Shown: piece by piece, positions 1 through 11,247 of the stretch | How positions within the stretch are numbered: the stretch's first letter is position 1 | Layout of the letters: each line of letters starts with the position of its first letter | Source: Pomphorhynchus laevis | Taxonomy: Eukaryota; Acanthocephala; Palaeacanthocephala; Echinorhynchida; Pomphorhynchidae | Length of the DNA: 64,000 nucleotides | Assembly: GCA_012934845.2 (NCBI GenBank) | Contig: WNNJ02001160.1 | Location: 124,001-188,000 of the forward strand | Reading direction: 5' to 3' | Position numbers and translations under genes: made by a program | The notes under the pieces: model-generated | Seen by the model: only the letters and a program-made list of their open reading frames with translations | What the model was told of the DNA's origin: nothing | Database searches by the model: none

Positions 1-1
1 T

Positions 2-718
2 AATTCTCCTTACTCTACCTCCCACGTAACACTTCCAAATAATTTACATCCTTCATTTAAAATCATCTCCAGTCACATCTCTGATCAATCGATTCAACAC
101 CCCGCTCCTGTCACACTTGCTCCAACCAATATTAATTCTCTATCAAGCACCCCTGTCATTTCCACTTCTATCTGCTCATCTGCCTCGACTCCTACCAGCT
201 CTGTCCGTCCACCACTTCCACGAAATCGTTTTCCTTCGCGCGATCGCTGTATAATCATATCAAACTTAAAGCTTTCCGAATCTGCTTCTCCACAATCTCG
301 CCTCGATGATGATGTATCTGCTTTCAGGTCTATCCTAGCAACCATTCTTCCTGATGATAACCCATCCCTCTTCAATAATATCGCTCCTGTATCCTTTATT
401 CGTTTAAACAAATCCACTAAATCCAATCATCTCAGTCCTCCACTCTTAAAAATCGTTTTCCGACATAGTTCACATGCCTCTTCGGTACTCTCCCAACGTT
501 TTAAACTTCTTACCACTTCATCTACTTGCCGTATCTTTCCTGACCGCTCCCCTTCTGATATCGCCCAGCTCAATTTAGCTCGCATTGAGAAACATCGACG
601 TGAAACAAACGGCGAGTCATCCTTATCTATACGTCAAATCAACGGAAATTTTCACGTTGTACACACAAGGCCAAAAATTCGATGGCGTCCCATCTCTCCC
701 CCTTGTCTTCTTCGCTAG
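2..718 (+). CDS. L2 ORF1, RRM-like nucleic-acid-binding protein (5' partial)
   Basis: The frame is open from base 2 to the TAG at 716-718 (238 codons) with no in-frame methionine, because the start lies outside the window. The N-terminal third is rich in S, T and P and contains a peptide repeat around NNLHPS. Next comes a conserved block starting RDRCIIISNLK and continuing through LFNNIAPVSFIRLNK and LLKIVFRHSSHASSVL. The end, from IFPDRSPSDIA to LSIRQINGNFHVVHTRPK, resembles the RRM-like ORF1 module of nematode and flatworm CR1/L2 elements. It probably coats element RNA. It overlaps the ORF2 start by 37 bp. Confidence 0.7.
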   Translation, partial: NSPYSTSHVTLPNNLHPSFKIISSHISDQSIQHPAPVTLAPTNINSLSSTPVISTSICSSASTPTSSVRPPLPRNRFPSRDRCIIISNLKLSESASPQSRLDDDVSAFRSILATILPDDNPSLFNNIAPVSFIRLNKSTKSNHLSPPLLKIVFRHSSHASSVLSQRFKLLTTSSTCRIFPDRSPSDIAQLNLARIEKHRRETNGESSLSIRQINGNFHVVHTRPKIRWRPISPPCLLR

Positions 719-1860
719 TCAATCTCACTCCTAAGCATACTTTTCGTCTTAGTCTATTCAACACTCGCTCCATTCTTCATAAAGCTGATATGCTTCTCGA
801 TATCTTCGATCAATTATCTATCGATATTCTCTGCATTACCGAATCCTGGCACTCTGACTCCGACGATCTTGCTATTCGTCGTCTATGTCGCTCTGGTTGT
901 TCTCTAGTTGAATCAGCTCGTCAAATTGCATATCATACATCTACTGCTTCTAACCATGGCGGTATTGTTGCCATTGCTCGTCACCCAATGTCTTTACGTA
1001 AAATCAACGTTAACATCCGTTACACTTCGTTCGAATTACTCATATGCAGATTATCAACGCCTTTCCCTCTGGAACTTGTGATTGTATACCGTCCAGGTTC
1101 AGTTGCCCCATCACGTATCTTCTTTAACGACCTTGCAGATCTAATGTCTCACTGTTCATTGTCTTATACTCCTTCTTTTGTTCTCGGTGACTTTAACATT
1201 CGTCTTGATCGCCCGTCTGACTCTGACTCTATCACTTTAACTAATCTTTTTTCTGATTTTAACTATAAATTACTTTCAACAAGCCCAACTCATATTCTCG
1301 GCGGTGCTCTCGACATCATTGCTGTTCCTAACTGCTTCAATGACTATACTTCCTTGTCAATTACTGATCCTGGTTTGTCCGATCATTTCCTTGTCACTCT
1401 TACTATTACTCGTCCCCATCCTCCTTCTCCGCCTTTACCATTATCCACACCAAGTCGACCCTGGAAACTTCTCGATATCCCTATTCTCTGCACAGCCTTA
1501 CTCAATTCTTCACTCTTTTCACTTCCTCTTAACTATCTCTCTCCCGATGATCTCTGCATTCTGTTTGATTCTGAACTTACGTCGATCCTCAATAACCTTC
1601 TGCCTAGTCGACTTCGACGTTCCCAGCGCTTGCGCCATGCTCCCTGGTTCGATTCTGAATGTAGTCTTTCTAAGCGTCGACTCCGTCACTCTTTTCGTAT
1701 ATATAAACGCTTTCTTAAACGTTCTCCCAACTCACTCCCTCCAAATCTTCGTGATTCCTACTTTTCTCAACGCCGTTCATATCTCATTCTTATACGTACT
1801 AAACGTACTCTCCTTTGGCGAAATCAACTCGAGTCTTCTTCCAACTCTAAATCTCATTAA
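682..1860 (+). CDS. L2 ORF2 N-terminal part: APE-type endonuclease
   Basis: An open reading frame of 392 codons carrying the target-nicking endonuclease of an L2 LINE. Visible catalytic blocks are ITESWH (Glu), GGIVAIAR, VIVYRPGS, LGDFNIRLDRPS (Asp/Asn), GALDIIAV and GLSDHFLV (the SDH metal/histidine block). The ATG at 682 lies inside the end of ORF1, 34 bp before its stop, in a different frame, so translation probably depends on reinitiation or stop-start coupling. The C-terminal basic linker (SKRRLRHSFRIYKRFL) is the usual spacer before the RT. The frame ends at 1860, and the RT continues in other frames downstream, so the polyprotein is broken in this copy. Confidence 0.8.
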   Translation: MASHLSPLSSSLVNLTPKHTFRLSLFNTRSILHKADMLLDIFDQLSIDILCITESWHSDSDDLAIRRLCRSGCSLVESARQIAYHTSTASNHGGIVAIARHPMSLRKINVNIRYTSFELLICRLSTPFPLELVIVYRPGSVAPSRIFFNDLADLMSHCSLSYTPSFVLGDFNIRLDRPSDSDSITLTNLFSDFNYKLLSTSPTHILGGALDIIAVPNCFNDYTSLSITDPGLSDHFLVTLTITRPHPPSPPLPLSTPSRPWKLLDIPILCTALLNSSLFSLPLNYLSPDDLCILFDSELTSILNNLLPSRLRRSQRLRHAPWFDSECSLSKRRLRHSFRIYKRFLKRSPNSLPPNLRDSYFSQRRSYLILIRTKRTLLWRNQLESSSNSKSH

Positions 1861-3585
1861 AAAATCTTAATCTCAATTCTTTCACGATCATCTACCCCTT
1901 GTAATATAAATCCTGATGAATTTTCTTCTTATCTACAAACTAAGCTATCTAATTTACTTTCCCTACTACCCATAGCCCCCTTGTACCCACTCTTCTCTTT
2001 AAATACTTCCCTCCCAGAACTATTCCACCTTCTTCCCGTTTCGTCTGATGAAGTTTCTTCGGTTCTGCTGTCATTACCTAATAAAACCTCTCCTTCTGAC
2101 CCAATTCCCACTCACTTGCTTAAAAATATCTGCTCCTCTATCTTACCCTTCCTAACCACATTGTTCAACTCGTCCATCCGTAGCCGTACATTTCCTTCCA
2201 TCTGGAAATGCGCCACTGTTCGTCCTCTCATCAAAAAGCAATCTCTCGACTCTTCACTACCATCTTCGTACCGTCCTATTTCACTTCTCCCAACTCTTTC
2301 TAAACTCCTTGAGCGTCTCGTTCTTAAGCAAGTTAATATATATCTCTTTTCCTCTAACTTATTTCCTCCCTTCCAAGCCGCTTTTCGCTCTAATTACTCT
2401 ACCGAAATTGCATTTCTTAAAGTTTATAACGACTTACTCATATCGCGCGATCATAAATTATGTAGTGTCATAGTTTCTCTTGATCTATCGTCTGCTTTTG
2501 ACATCGTCGATCACTCGATTCTTCTCCATCGCCTTCGTCATGATTATGGCTTCTCTTCACCCACCGTATCATGATTTTCTTCATATCTATAAAACCGTAC
2601 ATTTTGCGTCTATTCTAACTCTTCTCTCTCCCATCCTTCGTCTATTCCGTCCGGTGTTCCACAAGGCTCCGTATTAGGCCCTATGCTTTTCTCTCTTCTC
2701 GGTGATTTGTCTTCGATTTCTCATAAATTTAACTTCCATGTTATGCAATATGCTGATGACATTCTCATCTATGCTCATGCACCTGTTTATCGTATTCACG
2801 ATCTTAGTGTTTCTACTTCCGACTGTCTTGTCTCAATTTCCAATCATATTTCTTCCCTTCGCCTTTCTCTGAATCCTGATAAATCCAAAATTATGTGGAT
2901 CCTACCTCGACGCCTCGGCTTCGAACCTCCCTCCGTATCATTAAATTCTACAATTCTTCCTATCGTTGATAATCTCGTTTTCCTAGGCTTCCATTTTGAC
3001 AACCGACTTTCACTTAAACCTTTCGTTAGAGATAAAGTACGCTCATCTACCTTGATACTCCGCAACCTCCGTCAAGTTCGTAGATTGATCGATTTCCCTT
3101 CTTGTATGACTCTCATATCTTCTTTCATTTTCTCAAGACTTGATTACTGTCTTAGTCTATTTTTCAACTCACCTAAATCCACTATTCTTCCTTTACAACG
3201 CATCATCAATGCAGCCGTCCGAGTTCTCCTCCGTCTTCGTCGTTTTGACCATACATCCCACCTTCTTGTTTCTCTCGATTTGCCTGCAATTTATTGTCGT
3301 GCTCAAATTCGTCTTCTCGTTTCTTTCCGCCTTGTAACTTTTCATACCGTTTCATTTCTCAACCTTCCTTTTCTTGATAATTCTCGTCCTGTTTACTGTT
3401 CCTTGCGTTCCTGTAATTCCCTTCTTTTACATGTCCCAAACTACTCTACCTCCTTTGGACTCCGCTCCTTCATTGTGGCTGCTCCTCTATCGTGGAACCA
3501 TCTGCCCATTCATATACGCCAATCAACTTCCTTGCCGTGCTTCAAACGACAAATCCGATCCCATTTAAACAATTTATCTGCTTGA
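1861..3585 (+). pseudogene. L2 ORF2 reverse transcriptase, frameshifted
   Basis: RT sequence in at least three open segments. One (1981-2574) has the fingers and palm start, with SYRPISLLPTLSKLLERLV and LDLSSAFDIVDH. A second (2683-3585) has the YADD catalytic box, the thumb and the L2 C-terminal domain. A region with SGVPQGS-like coding between about 2575 and 2682 is split across frames. The stop at 1858-1860 also separates the RT from the endonuclease. The catalytic YADD is intact, but the copy cannot make one polyprotein as read here. It is better preserved than the minus-strand copy at 6435-7190. Confidence 0.8.
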
Positions 3586-3614
3586 CTTTTTCATTTTTGT
3601 TTGTGGACTTGTAA

Positions 3615-3631
3615 GCGTTCAGCTTGTACGC
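3615..3631 (+). other. 3'-terminal hairpin of L2 copy
   Basis: GCGTTC-AGCTT-GTACGC with one mismatched pair, followed by ATTTGCCAC and an AAATA-type tail. The same hairpin position occurs at six other L2 3' ends in the window, so it is probably the RNA structure that the element's RT recognises (inference). Confidence 0.6.
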
Positions 3632-3664
3632 ATTTGCCACATTAAATAGATTTGTATTATCATT

Positions 3665-6295
3665 AATATAGTGAGATATTCAAATGGAGACGGGACATAT
3701 GAGTGCTTAATAGTTGATTTAGTTATAAATAGCCTCCAGTTTCATTGGGTGTTCTATATCGAACACCCAAATCAGCCATTTTAGATGATGAGCTGATGCA
3801 TATTTTAGCTAGAGCTTGTAGTATGCGTGATCACTCGTTCATCTTAGTTTGTGATTTTAATCTACCGACCCTGATGATTGATCAAGATAGCAGCAGTATT
3901 ATTGGTAACTGTTTCAGTGAGGATAAGAACCTATGAGAGTTCTTGGTATGTAATCAATTACTCATCCAGCATGTATCTGCTCCTACTATATTTTGAACTG
4001 ATAAAGTATGTTCTATACTTGATATTGTATTTTCTCAGAGATGGTCAAATATGTGACCTATCCTATAATCCTACAATAGGAGAAAGTGATCACTGTGTTT
4101 TGGTGTTTAAGCTGACTATAGCTTCAGATATTCTTGCAATCGATGCCGAACCTTCATTGACGAAGAGATCATGGCATCATGTTAATGTTGAGATGTTACA
4201 ACAGTTTGTGTCTTCGTTGAACTTTGAGTGTGGTGATGTTGGATGGCAGAAACGTTGGTATTTTATTCGAGATCTTCTAATTCGTAAATTTTTGATTATT
4301 TTGCTCCGCCTAGATTAATACGTAAAACTGCTCATAAGAAGCTTCGGTGGTTTGATAGTACTACGTGAAACTCTCAAAAGACGCAACACTTTGTTCAGAA
4401 AGTGTAGGCACAAAGGTAATTTGATTGCTCAATTCAAACTTGCTCGCAATGTATATAATCACCTCAGAATTAAGAAACGTATGGAGCATGATGACCAAAT
4501 TGTGCAATCTTTAAATAGCTCGTCTAAACGCGTTTGGTAATATGTTTGTCAAAGTACGCGTATTTATTGTGCAATCACTAGATTATCATCAAACGGTAAG
4601 TTGCTTGGTTTCCCTTCTAATGTTGCTAATGAGTTTGCTAATGCATTTGACCTACACAATGCTAGTTCGACTATAGAAGATAGTGTTCAGACAATCAGTT
4701 TTCCTACGTGCTTTAGTGCTCCCATTATAATCAATGTGGATGATGTGGCTTGGAGGTTATCACATTTGTCGTCTTCATCTTCTTCAGGTCCTGATGATAT
4801 TCATCCGCATCTACTCAGGGTGTTGAGTCAACATTTGGCTCCCTCGGTCACTAGCTTGTTTCAGGCATCTCTGGATAGCATGGAGGTACCCTCTGAATGG
4901 AAGAGTGCGATAGTGGTGCCGGTATTCATAAAGGGTGACCCGCGGCTAGCCGACAATTATCGAGCTATAAGTCTTACTAGTCATTTGGGTAAGGTACTGG
5001 AAAGGATCATCCACGAACATATATATTCAGACACTTGAGCATATCAGGTCAGCATAGCTTTATGCAACATGGCTTCAGAAAAGGACGTTCTTGCCTTACC
5101 AACCTTTTGTCTGCTTGTGAGGCCTGGATTGAATCAATGTCTCAAGGAAAGGCAGTTGACCTGATTATGTTCGATATTAGTCGTGCGTTTGATCGTGTTC
5201 CCATAGTCTCCTCATTCAAACTTTGGTCAGCTACTGCATTAATAGCTCAGTTATAGGATGGATTAGAGATTTTCTATCTAACAGATCTTTCAGAGTACGA
5301 GTGAATAGTACCCTATCCTCAACACATTTAATTACGTCAGGGGTTCCTCAGAGTTCTGTGCTAGGACCTTTATTGTTTAACATGTTCATGAACAGTTTAC
5401 TCAAACAACTCCATTGTCCGTGTTTAGCCTTTGCTGACGACATCAAAATCTGATGTGAAGTCATATCTGCAGATTACCATATCCGCTTACAGCGTTACAT
5501 GTCTCGGCAGGTCCAATGTGTCTTCCTTGTATAGTGTCGGGACATATAGTATCATTTCGACCAATCAGGTTCGTGATCTTGGCATACTTATGCAATCGTC
5601 ACTCAAAACTAGAATGGAGACTGAGAGACGTTGCTGTTCAGCAAGGAAGATGATTTATCTAATTAAAACTTGTTTCTTGTCAATATCTCCTCAATGTTTT
5701 GTTCGGCTATATAATGCGCTTGTTTATCCCCATATCGAATATGCTATCAAGACATCATTCCCTTCCACAAGAGGTGAAATGATGGATTTTAAGAGAATTC
5801 TACGTCGTGGCAGCAAGCTCGTTCGAGGATGTAAAATGATGAGTTATAGCGATCGTTTGACTTCAATAGGCATTATATCAGTGCAAGCCAGACTACTCGT
5901 TCTGGATCTGTTCGCGATGTGGTCTATAGTAAAGGGGATAGATGGATACGGAAGTGAGTGTGTTAAATTGAATGTCCGACAAAGTCGCAGGGGTCATTCT
6001 CTCGCGTTACGCGCAAGACAAATAGGAAGGTCGACAATGGTATCTCGATTGTTACGCAGAGTGAGATAGTTGTAGAACGCATTGCCTCACGACATCATGG
6101 CTGCGTCATCACTGAGGCAATTCAAAGCCATGGTAAGCACTTGGATAAGACACGCTGATCAAGGCAGCATTGGAAGTTCTTATCCTAGGTTTGGTTGAAA
6201 TTGATATGTTTGTTTCATGTGTTGTAATGTACAATGAGCGGGCAAAACGGCCTTCTCGGTCAAAGCCCTGTATATAATAATAAATTAAATATTAC
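3665..6295 (+). mobile_element. CR1-clade LINE copy (type 1), degenerate
   Basis: 5'-truncated inside the endonuclease: a WVFYIEHPN block near 3750 matches GVFYRSPN in the minus-strand copy at about 9.5 kb, and GESDHCVLVF lies at 4080-4110. The RT runs through FANAFDLHNASS (about 4630), GPDDIHPHLLR, DNYRAISLTSHLGKVLERI, HGFRKGRSCLTNLL, SRAFDRVP and FADDIKI (5440). The C-terminal domain at 5431-6069 ends in the RRGHSLALRARQIGRST pattern typical of CR1. It is interrupted by stops and frameshifts at about 4320, 4540, 5040, 5250 and 5450. The 3' end at about 6280 has a GAGCGGGCAAAACGGCC motif and a TAATAATAAA tail, shared with the 38.5-kb copy. Confidence 0.8.
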
Positions 6296-6339
6296 ATTTA
6301 AACAATTTTTTAAATTATTTAAACTATTTAATAATAATA

Positions 6340-7770
6340 TTACAATAATTTATTTAACGTGGCAAATGCGTGCAAAATGCACGCTTACATGACCACTAAC
6401 AAAAAAAAGAACATTAAAGGTCACAGGTAATTAGTTAATTGTTGAAATAAAATTGGATTTGGCGTTTGAAGTACGGCATAGATGTTGATTGGCGGATATG
6501 AATAGGCAGTTGATTCCACAAGAGAGGAGCAGCCACAACGAAGGAGCGGAAGCCAAAAGAGGTAGAGTAGATTGGGACATGTAAAAGAAGGGAATTACGA
6601 GAACGCAGAGCACAATACACAGTACGAGAATTGCCGAGAAAAGGAAGGTTGAGAAATGAAGGAGTATGAGAAGTTATAAGGCGAAAAGCAATGATAAGAA
6701 GACGAATTTGAACACGACAATAAATGGTAGGCCAATCAAGAGAAACAAGATAGTAGGATGTATGATCAAAACGACGAAGACGGAGGAGAACTCGAACGGC
6801 AGCGTTGATGATGCGTTGTAAAGGAAGAAGAGTGGATTTAGGTGAGTTGGAAAATAGACTAAGACAGTAATCAAGTCTTGAGAAAAGAAGAGAAGATATG
6901 AGAGTCATACAAGAAGGGAAATCGATCAATCTACGAACTTGACGGAGATTGCGGAGTATCAAGGTAGATGAGCGTACTTTATCACTAACGAAAGGTTTAA
7001 GTGAAAGTCGGTTGTCGAAATGAAAGCCTAGGAAAACGAGATTATCAACGATAGGAAGAATTGTAGAATTTAGTGATACGGAAGGAGGTTCTACGCCGAA
7101 GCTTCGAGGTAGGATCCACATAATTTTAGATTTATCAGGATTCAGAGAAAGGCGAAGGGAAAACAATCTAAAGATTGTGTCGGAAAACAATCTTTAGGAG
7201 TGGAGGACTGAGATGATTGGATTTAGTGGATTTGTTTAAACGGATCAAAGATACAGGAGCGATATTATTGAAGAGGGATGGATTATTATCAGGAAGAATG
7301 GTTGCTAGGATAGACCTGAAAGCAGATACATCATCATCGAGGCGAGATTGTGGAAGCAGATTCGGAAACCTTTAAATTAGATATGATAATGCATCGATCG
7401 CGCGAAGGAAAACGATTACGTAGTGATGGACGGAAAGACCTGGTAGCAGTAGAGGCAGAAGAGCAGATAGACGTGGGAATTACCGGGGTGCTAAGTGAAG
7501 ATTTAATATAGTTTGGAGCATGTGTGACAGGAGTGGAGTGTTGAATCGGTTGATCGGAGATGTTACTGGAGATAATTTTGACGGAAGGATGTAAATTATT
7601 GATAGGTGATACGGTTGGAGCATGTGTGACAGAAGTGGATTGTTGAATAGGTTGAACGAAGATGTTACTGGAGATAATTTTGACAGAAGGATGTAAATTA
7701 TTGAGAAGTGATACGGTAGAGGTAGAGTAAGGAGTACGTGAAGAGAAGAAAGAAGTATGAGATGTATTTA
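6340..7770 (-). mobile_element. L2-clade LINE copy with large internal deletion
   Basis: The 3' end lies at 6345-6400, with a perfect hairpin at 6368-6384. Reading leftward on the minus strand, 7190-6435 encodes the L2 RT C-terminal half (SLNPDKSKIMWILPR to FKRQIQFY). Immediately beyond, at about 7195, the sequence jumps to the ORF1 region (7200-7760), so the endonuclease and most of the RT are missing. The ORF1 part contains two direct repeats of about 105 bp (about 7505-7610 and 7611-7715) that encode a duplicated NNLHPSVKIISSNI-type peptide. Confidence 0.8.
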
Positions 7771-7959
7771 GATGTATTTAAATAATTTTTTAAATTAAAT
7801 CTATGTACGGGGTTCAAACCTCGATCATGCATTCTCTCTTGACTTTTCTGTAAGCACATGTTAAAGCCACAAGGTCGCGTTGTCGAAAGACGTACGGGGC
7901 ACCCAATGATATAGCGGGTTCACTCTTCATTATTATTGTATCTTGAGGAACACCGGTAT
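7771..7959. other. Gap between LINE copies, unassigned
   Basis: No coding signal. It contains a short GGGTTCAAACC stretch resembling a tRNA B box at 7808-7818, but no A box and no cloverleaf. It may be part of a degraded SINE or simply chance. Confidence 0.3.
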
Positions 7960-10900
7960 TCAAATCTCTAGTGTAATATAGGCTTTCACTAATACGGAAA
8001 TAAAATTGACTATCACTGAGGAAATTGTATACCTAACCAACAACACTGAGGTGAATGCTGTAAGAAATCAATACGTGATTTAGTAGGGAATGAGGTACTC
8101 GATCAAATGTTCGGCTGAAGTCAAAGAATATAACATCTACTCGGTGCCCAGTAAATATCAAGTCTTCCCAACCTTCACGTGCACACAAAAGATTTGATAG
8201 GCAAGATCTGCCCTTTCGGAAACCATGTTGTGCAGAACTTAAAATGCTATACCTGTTTACATGGGAAATTATTCTTATATGCACAATTCGCTCTAAGATC
8301 TTGCTTACGTGGCTTGCTATACTAATCTACCTGTAGTTATTGGGATTCGATCTATCAACCTTATGAATAGTGGCTAATCGCCAGTCATTAGCAACAGTAC
8401 ATGATTCTAAGGACATTTGGAATAAATCACAAAGCGATACTTCGAGGTGATTAGCTAATATACGCATAATAAACGGACATATGTCGTCATCACCATCAAC
8501 AGAGAAGGAAGAGAGACTTATCAAGTGTCCCAAAACTTCCTCTTTATTCACAATTATCGGAGTGGACATACATGAAGTTAATGTAGTAAAATCAAAATTG
8601 TTCAAATCAGAAGTGGGTTCATATAACTTAAATACATTTGCGAATTCATTCGCAATATCAAATTGAGAATTGATTAATTTAGAACCTACACTGAGAGATT
8701 GAGTACAGCAATTGGCTGGTCTACTATGCCGAACATATGACCAAAATTTCTTAGGGTGTGAATAAATCGAATTAATGACAGCGGATTCATAGGCACGGCG
8801 TTTAGCGATTTGAAGTCGTCGATAAGCATTCCGAGTAGCCTTATATAAAACAGCTTTCATTAGATCTTTTTGATATGCCTTAAACAGTGTGTTACGATAC
8901 CACAAGGAGGCTCTTAGAGTAGAATCAAACCAATTAGGTCGTAAAATTTTTTTCTTATAAATTATTTGCAATGGTGCAAATACATCTGTGATGAATAAAA
9001 TTTTTTGCTTTAATGTGGTCCAACAATCATCAACAGTAGAATGACAACGTAATGAAAAATCAACAGTATTAGCGAACGACAAGAGTCTAGAAGTATTAAC
9101 AAGATGCCATAGTCGCTTACGAACTATCGGTTCAATATCGTCCGAAATAATTTCGTAGCATGAAGGAATCAATAATGGAGTACATCATGATCACTAGACC
9201 CTAAAAGAGGAATATGATTAATATCACGAACTTGGGTTTCACTTTTCGAAAATATCAAGTCCTGCATAGTAGAACTCAATCCACTGAAGCTAATATCACC
9301 ACACGTGCTGAAACAAAAGTAGTTCTTGGATCATAAATCTCAAAAAAATGAGCCAACATTATTAGCATTACATGTCAAGTTATCAGCCATCTTTATGATC
9401 TTAGAAGGTATATTCGGCATATTAAAGTCACCAACTAGAACATATGGGCAGCTCAACATGGATGGACCCGATAATAGTGTCTTAATTCTGTTATCAAAAG
9501 AGGTCGAATTTGGTGATCTGTAAAAGACACCCAATGCAAATTTGAATTCCCGTCGCATCACTTCTACGATATAATATTCTAAACTTCTATCATCACAGGA
9601 GTATCGTTTTATCTTTAAAATTGTAGCAAATTCTGTCATGTAAATAACAACACCGCCACCTCGACGTCCTTGTAAATGATCAGCCCTTATTAAGTTAAAT
9701 CCAGATATGCTTGCTACACAATCGAGGATGTCATCATGTAGCCAAGATTCAATGATAGCTACAACATCATAATTGTAAGTAATGGTAATAGTATTAGATC
9801 TTCAAGGTTAGTAAGTAGATTACGAATATTAGTATACGCAACACGAGGGCCAACCGAGCTCTTGAAAACATTACGATGCTGGTAAACCTCCGTAAAATCA
9901 ATATTATTAGAGTGAGAGACACTTGTAGATTCTAATCTATTAGAACAGGATCCCATCGAACAAATGGCTTTCTATGGTAAACACGAAATTTTTTTATAGT
10001 TAAGTTGGTCTCACCAACATTTAATCTATTTTGCAACTCAGTCTTCGCGGTAGATAATAAAGAGTGCTCTTTAAGAGATAAATTTTCTAATATTCGAACA
10101 CTATTTCCTTTGAGCCTTATGTCTCGTGCCAAGAGGCATTGTGCTTGATCATATGACTTAGGAACAAGTTTCAAAAGACGAGCTCGACCATCAGTCCAGT
10201 GGTGTCCTAAACAAAACATTTCTAGAACTTTTATTTTAGAAGCAACAACAGAGTCACTAGATACAAACAAACACCTGATTACATTACAAACTGCAATAAC
10301 ATCATCATCTAATCTACTGTGTGCAGTGGAACTGGTAGACTCTGGAAAGGACACAATAATACCTATCAACTTTACCACGTACATTTAAATAATGGTGATT
10401 GTTCGCAAGAATTAGTATATTGGTTATTACGAGACGTGCCATTTTTAGGTGGATTAATACAATTAGAAAGACGGTGCAACAAATCATGGACCTTGTTCTC
10501 GTTCACTAAAGAAACGATATTCGTAATCGATGATGCACTATCACTTTTGTGATGATACACTCTTTTTACGTCACCCATAACAGACTCTTCCACAGTACAT
10601 TTGTCACGCACTTGTTTGCTTGCTAACCTATCACGCTTTGATGATGGATGTAATAAAGAGTTACGCCAAACTTGGCATTTGCGAGTACTTGGTGTGGTTC
10701 AGCATTGATCGTTATTGTTAAAGGACGTTGGTAAGCTAAACTCCTTATTGGCATTTGATTAATTGCTGAGATCATGAGTTCAGATCGATTGCTTTGTACT
10801 CTATTGATTTCATGCTTTACAGACTCTGGAGCGTTGGTTGTATTGTTTCAAACGAATTCTCTAAATGAGACGGGAACAACAACATTTAGTCCATACGACA

Positions 10901-11180
10901 CAATCAGAAGTATCACAGGCTGCTTGCAAATCAAAGTAATCACCACACGCTGTCACAGGAAGAATATCACGACTTGCCACTGTTTTTTGTGATCGTTATT
11001 TTTAGGTTGCTTAACCGTTGTTGAAGCTTTGTAATAGTTAACTCTGATATTTTAACTTTTTTTTCAAGATTTAACTGTTTCGTTTGCAGTACATTTACAG
11101 TAATTTTATATTTAAGTGATATTTCGTTGGCGATCAGTACCGTTCCTAATATGCAAGGCCGGCAGCAGAGATTTACCAAA
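7960..11180 (-). mobile_element. CR1-clade LINE copy (type 1), nearly full length at its 5' side
   Basis: Read on the minus strand. 11179-10967 is a coiled-coil-like leucine/lysine-rich N-terminal segment. 10611-9932 is ORF1 with an RRM-like domain (GHHWTDGRARLLKLV, EHSLLSTAKTELQNRLN, KFRVYHRKPF). 9639-9340 is the start of the endonuclease (GVFYRSPNST, LVGDFNMPNI). 9172-8327 is the endonuclease-RT linker and RT fingers, ending NPNNYR. 8284-8033 is the RT palm (HGFRKGRSCLSNLL, FFDFSRTFDRVPH). An SGVPQ block remains near 7960, after which the element is lost. It is broken in several places. Its 5' edge abuts the first exon of mRpL16, perhaps within 70 bp. Confidence 0.75.
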
Positions 11181-11247
11181 ATTCGAGCCGTGTAAAGGTA
11201 TTAACTCGAATTATGATGTATAGAAGAAAAACAAAAAGTGATTTCAG

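Larger units (their letters stand above)
1..3660 (+). mobile_element. L2-clade LINE copy, 5' end cut by window edge
   Basis: A non-LTR retrotransposon with overlapping ORF1 and ORF2. ORF2 carries an APE-type endonuclease and then an L2-type reverse transcriptase (STEIAFLKVYNDLL, LDLSSAFDIVDHS, YADDILIYAHAP). The C-terminal tail has the typical L2 pattern: FDHTSHLLVSLDLPA, then an AAPLSWNHLP block and FKRQIRSHL. The copy ends in a short 3' UTR with a hairpin and a TTGTATTATCATTA-like tail near 3660. The endonuclease half is open, but the RT half is broken by frameshifts. Family assignment rests on motifs I recognise, not on a search. Two related copies lie at 6340-7770 and 52555-55990, both on the minus strand. 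Confidence 0.85.

Noticed and set aside
94-426. 110-codon minus-strand ORF (and the like-sized one at 55398-55730)
   Set aside because: Antisense shadow of the L2 ORF1 coding sequence, present in both copies because the sense protein is conserved.
1304-1870. 188-codon plus-strand ORF
   Set aside because: Alternative frame of the L2 endonuclease; very leucine/isoleucine-rich and without family motifs.
7800-7825. tRNA B box as a second SINE family
   Set aside because: There is only one short match, with no A box and no second copy in the window.
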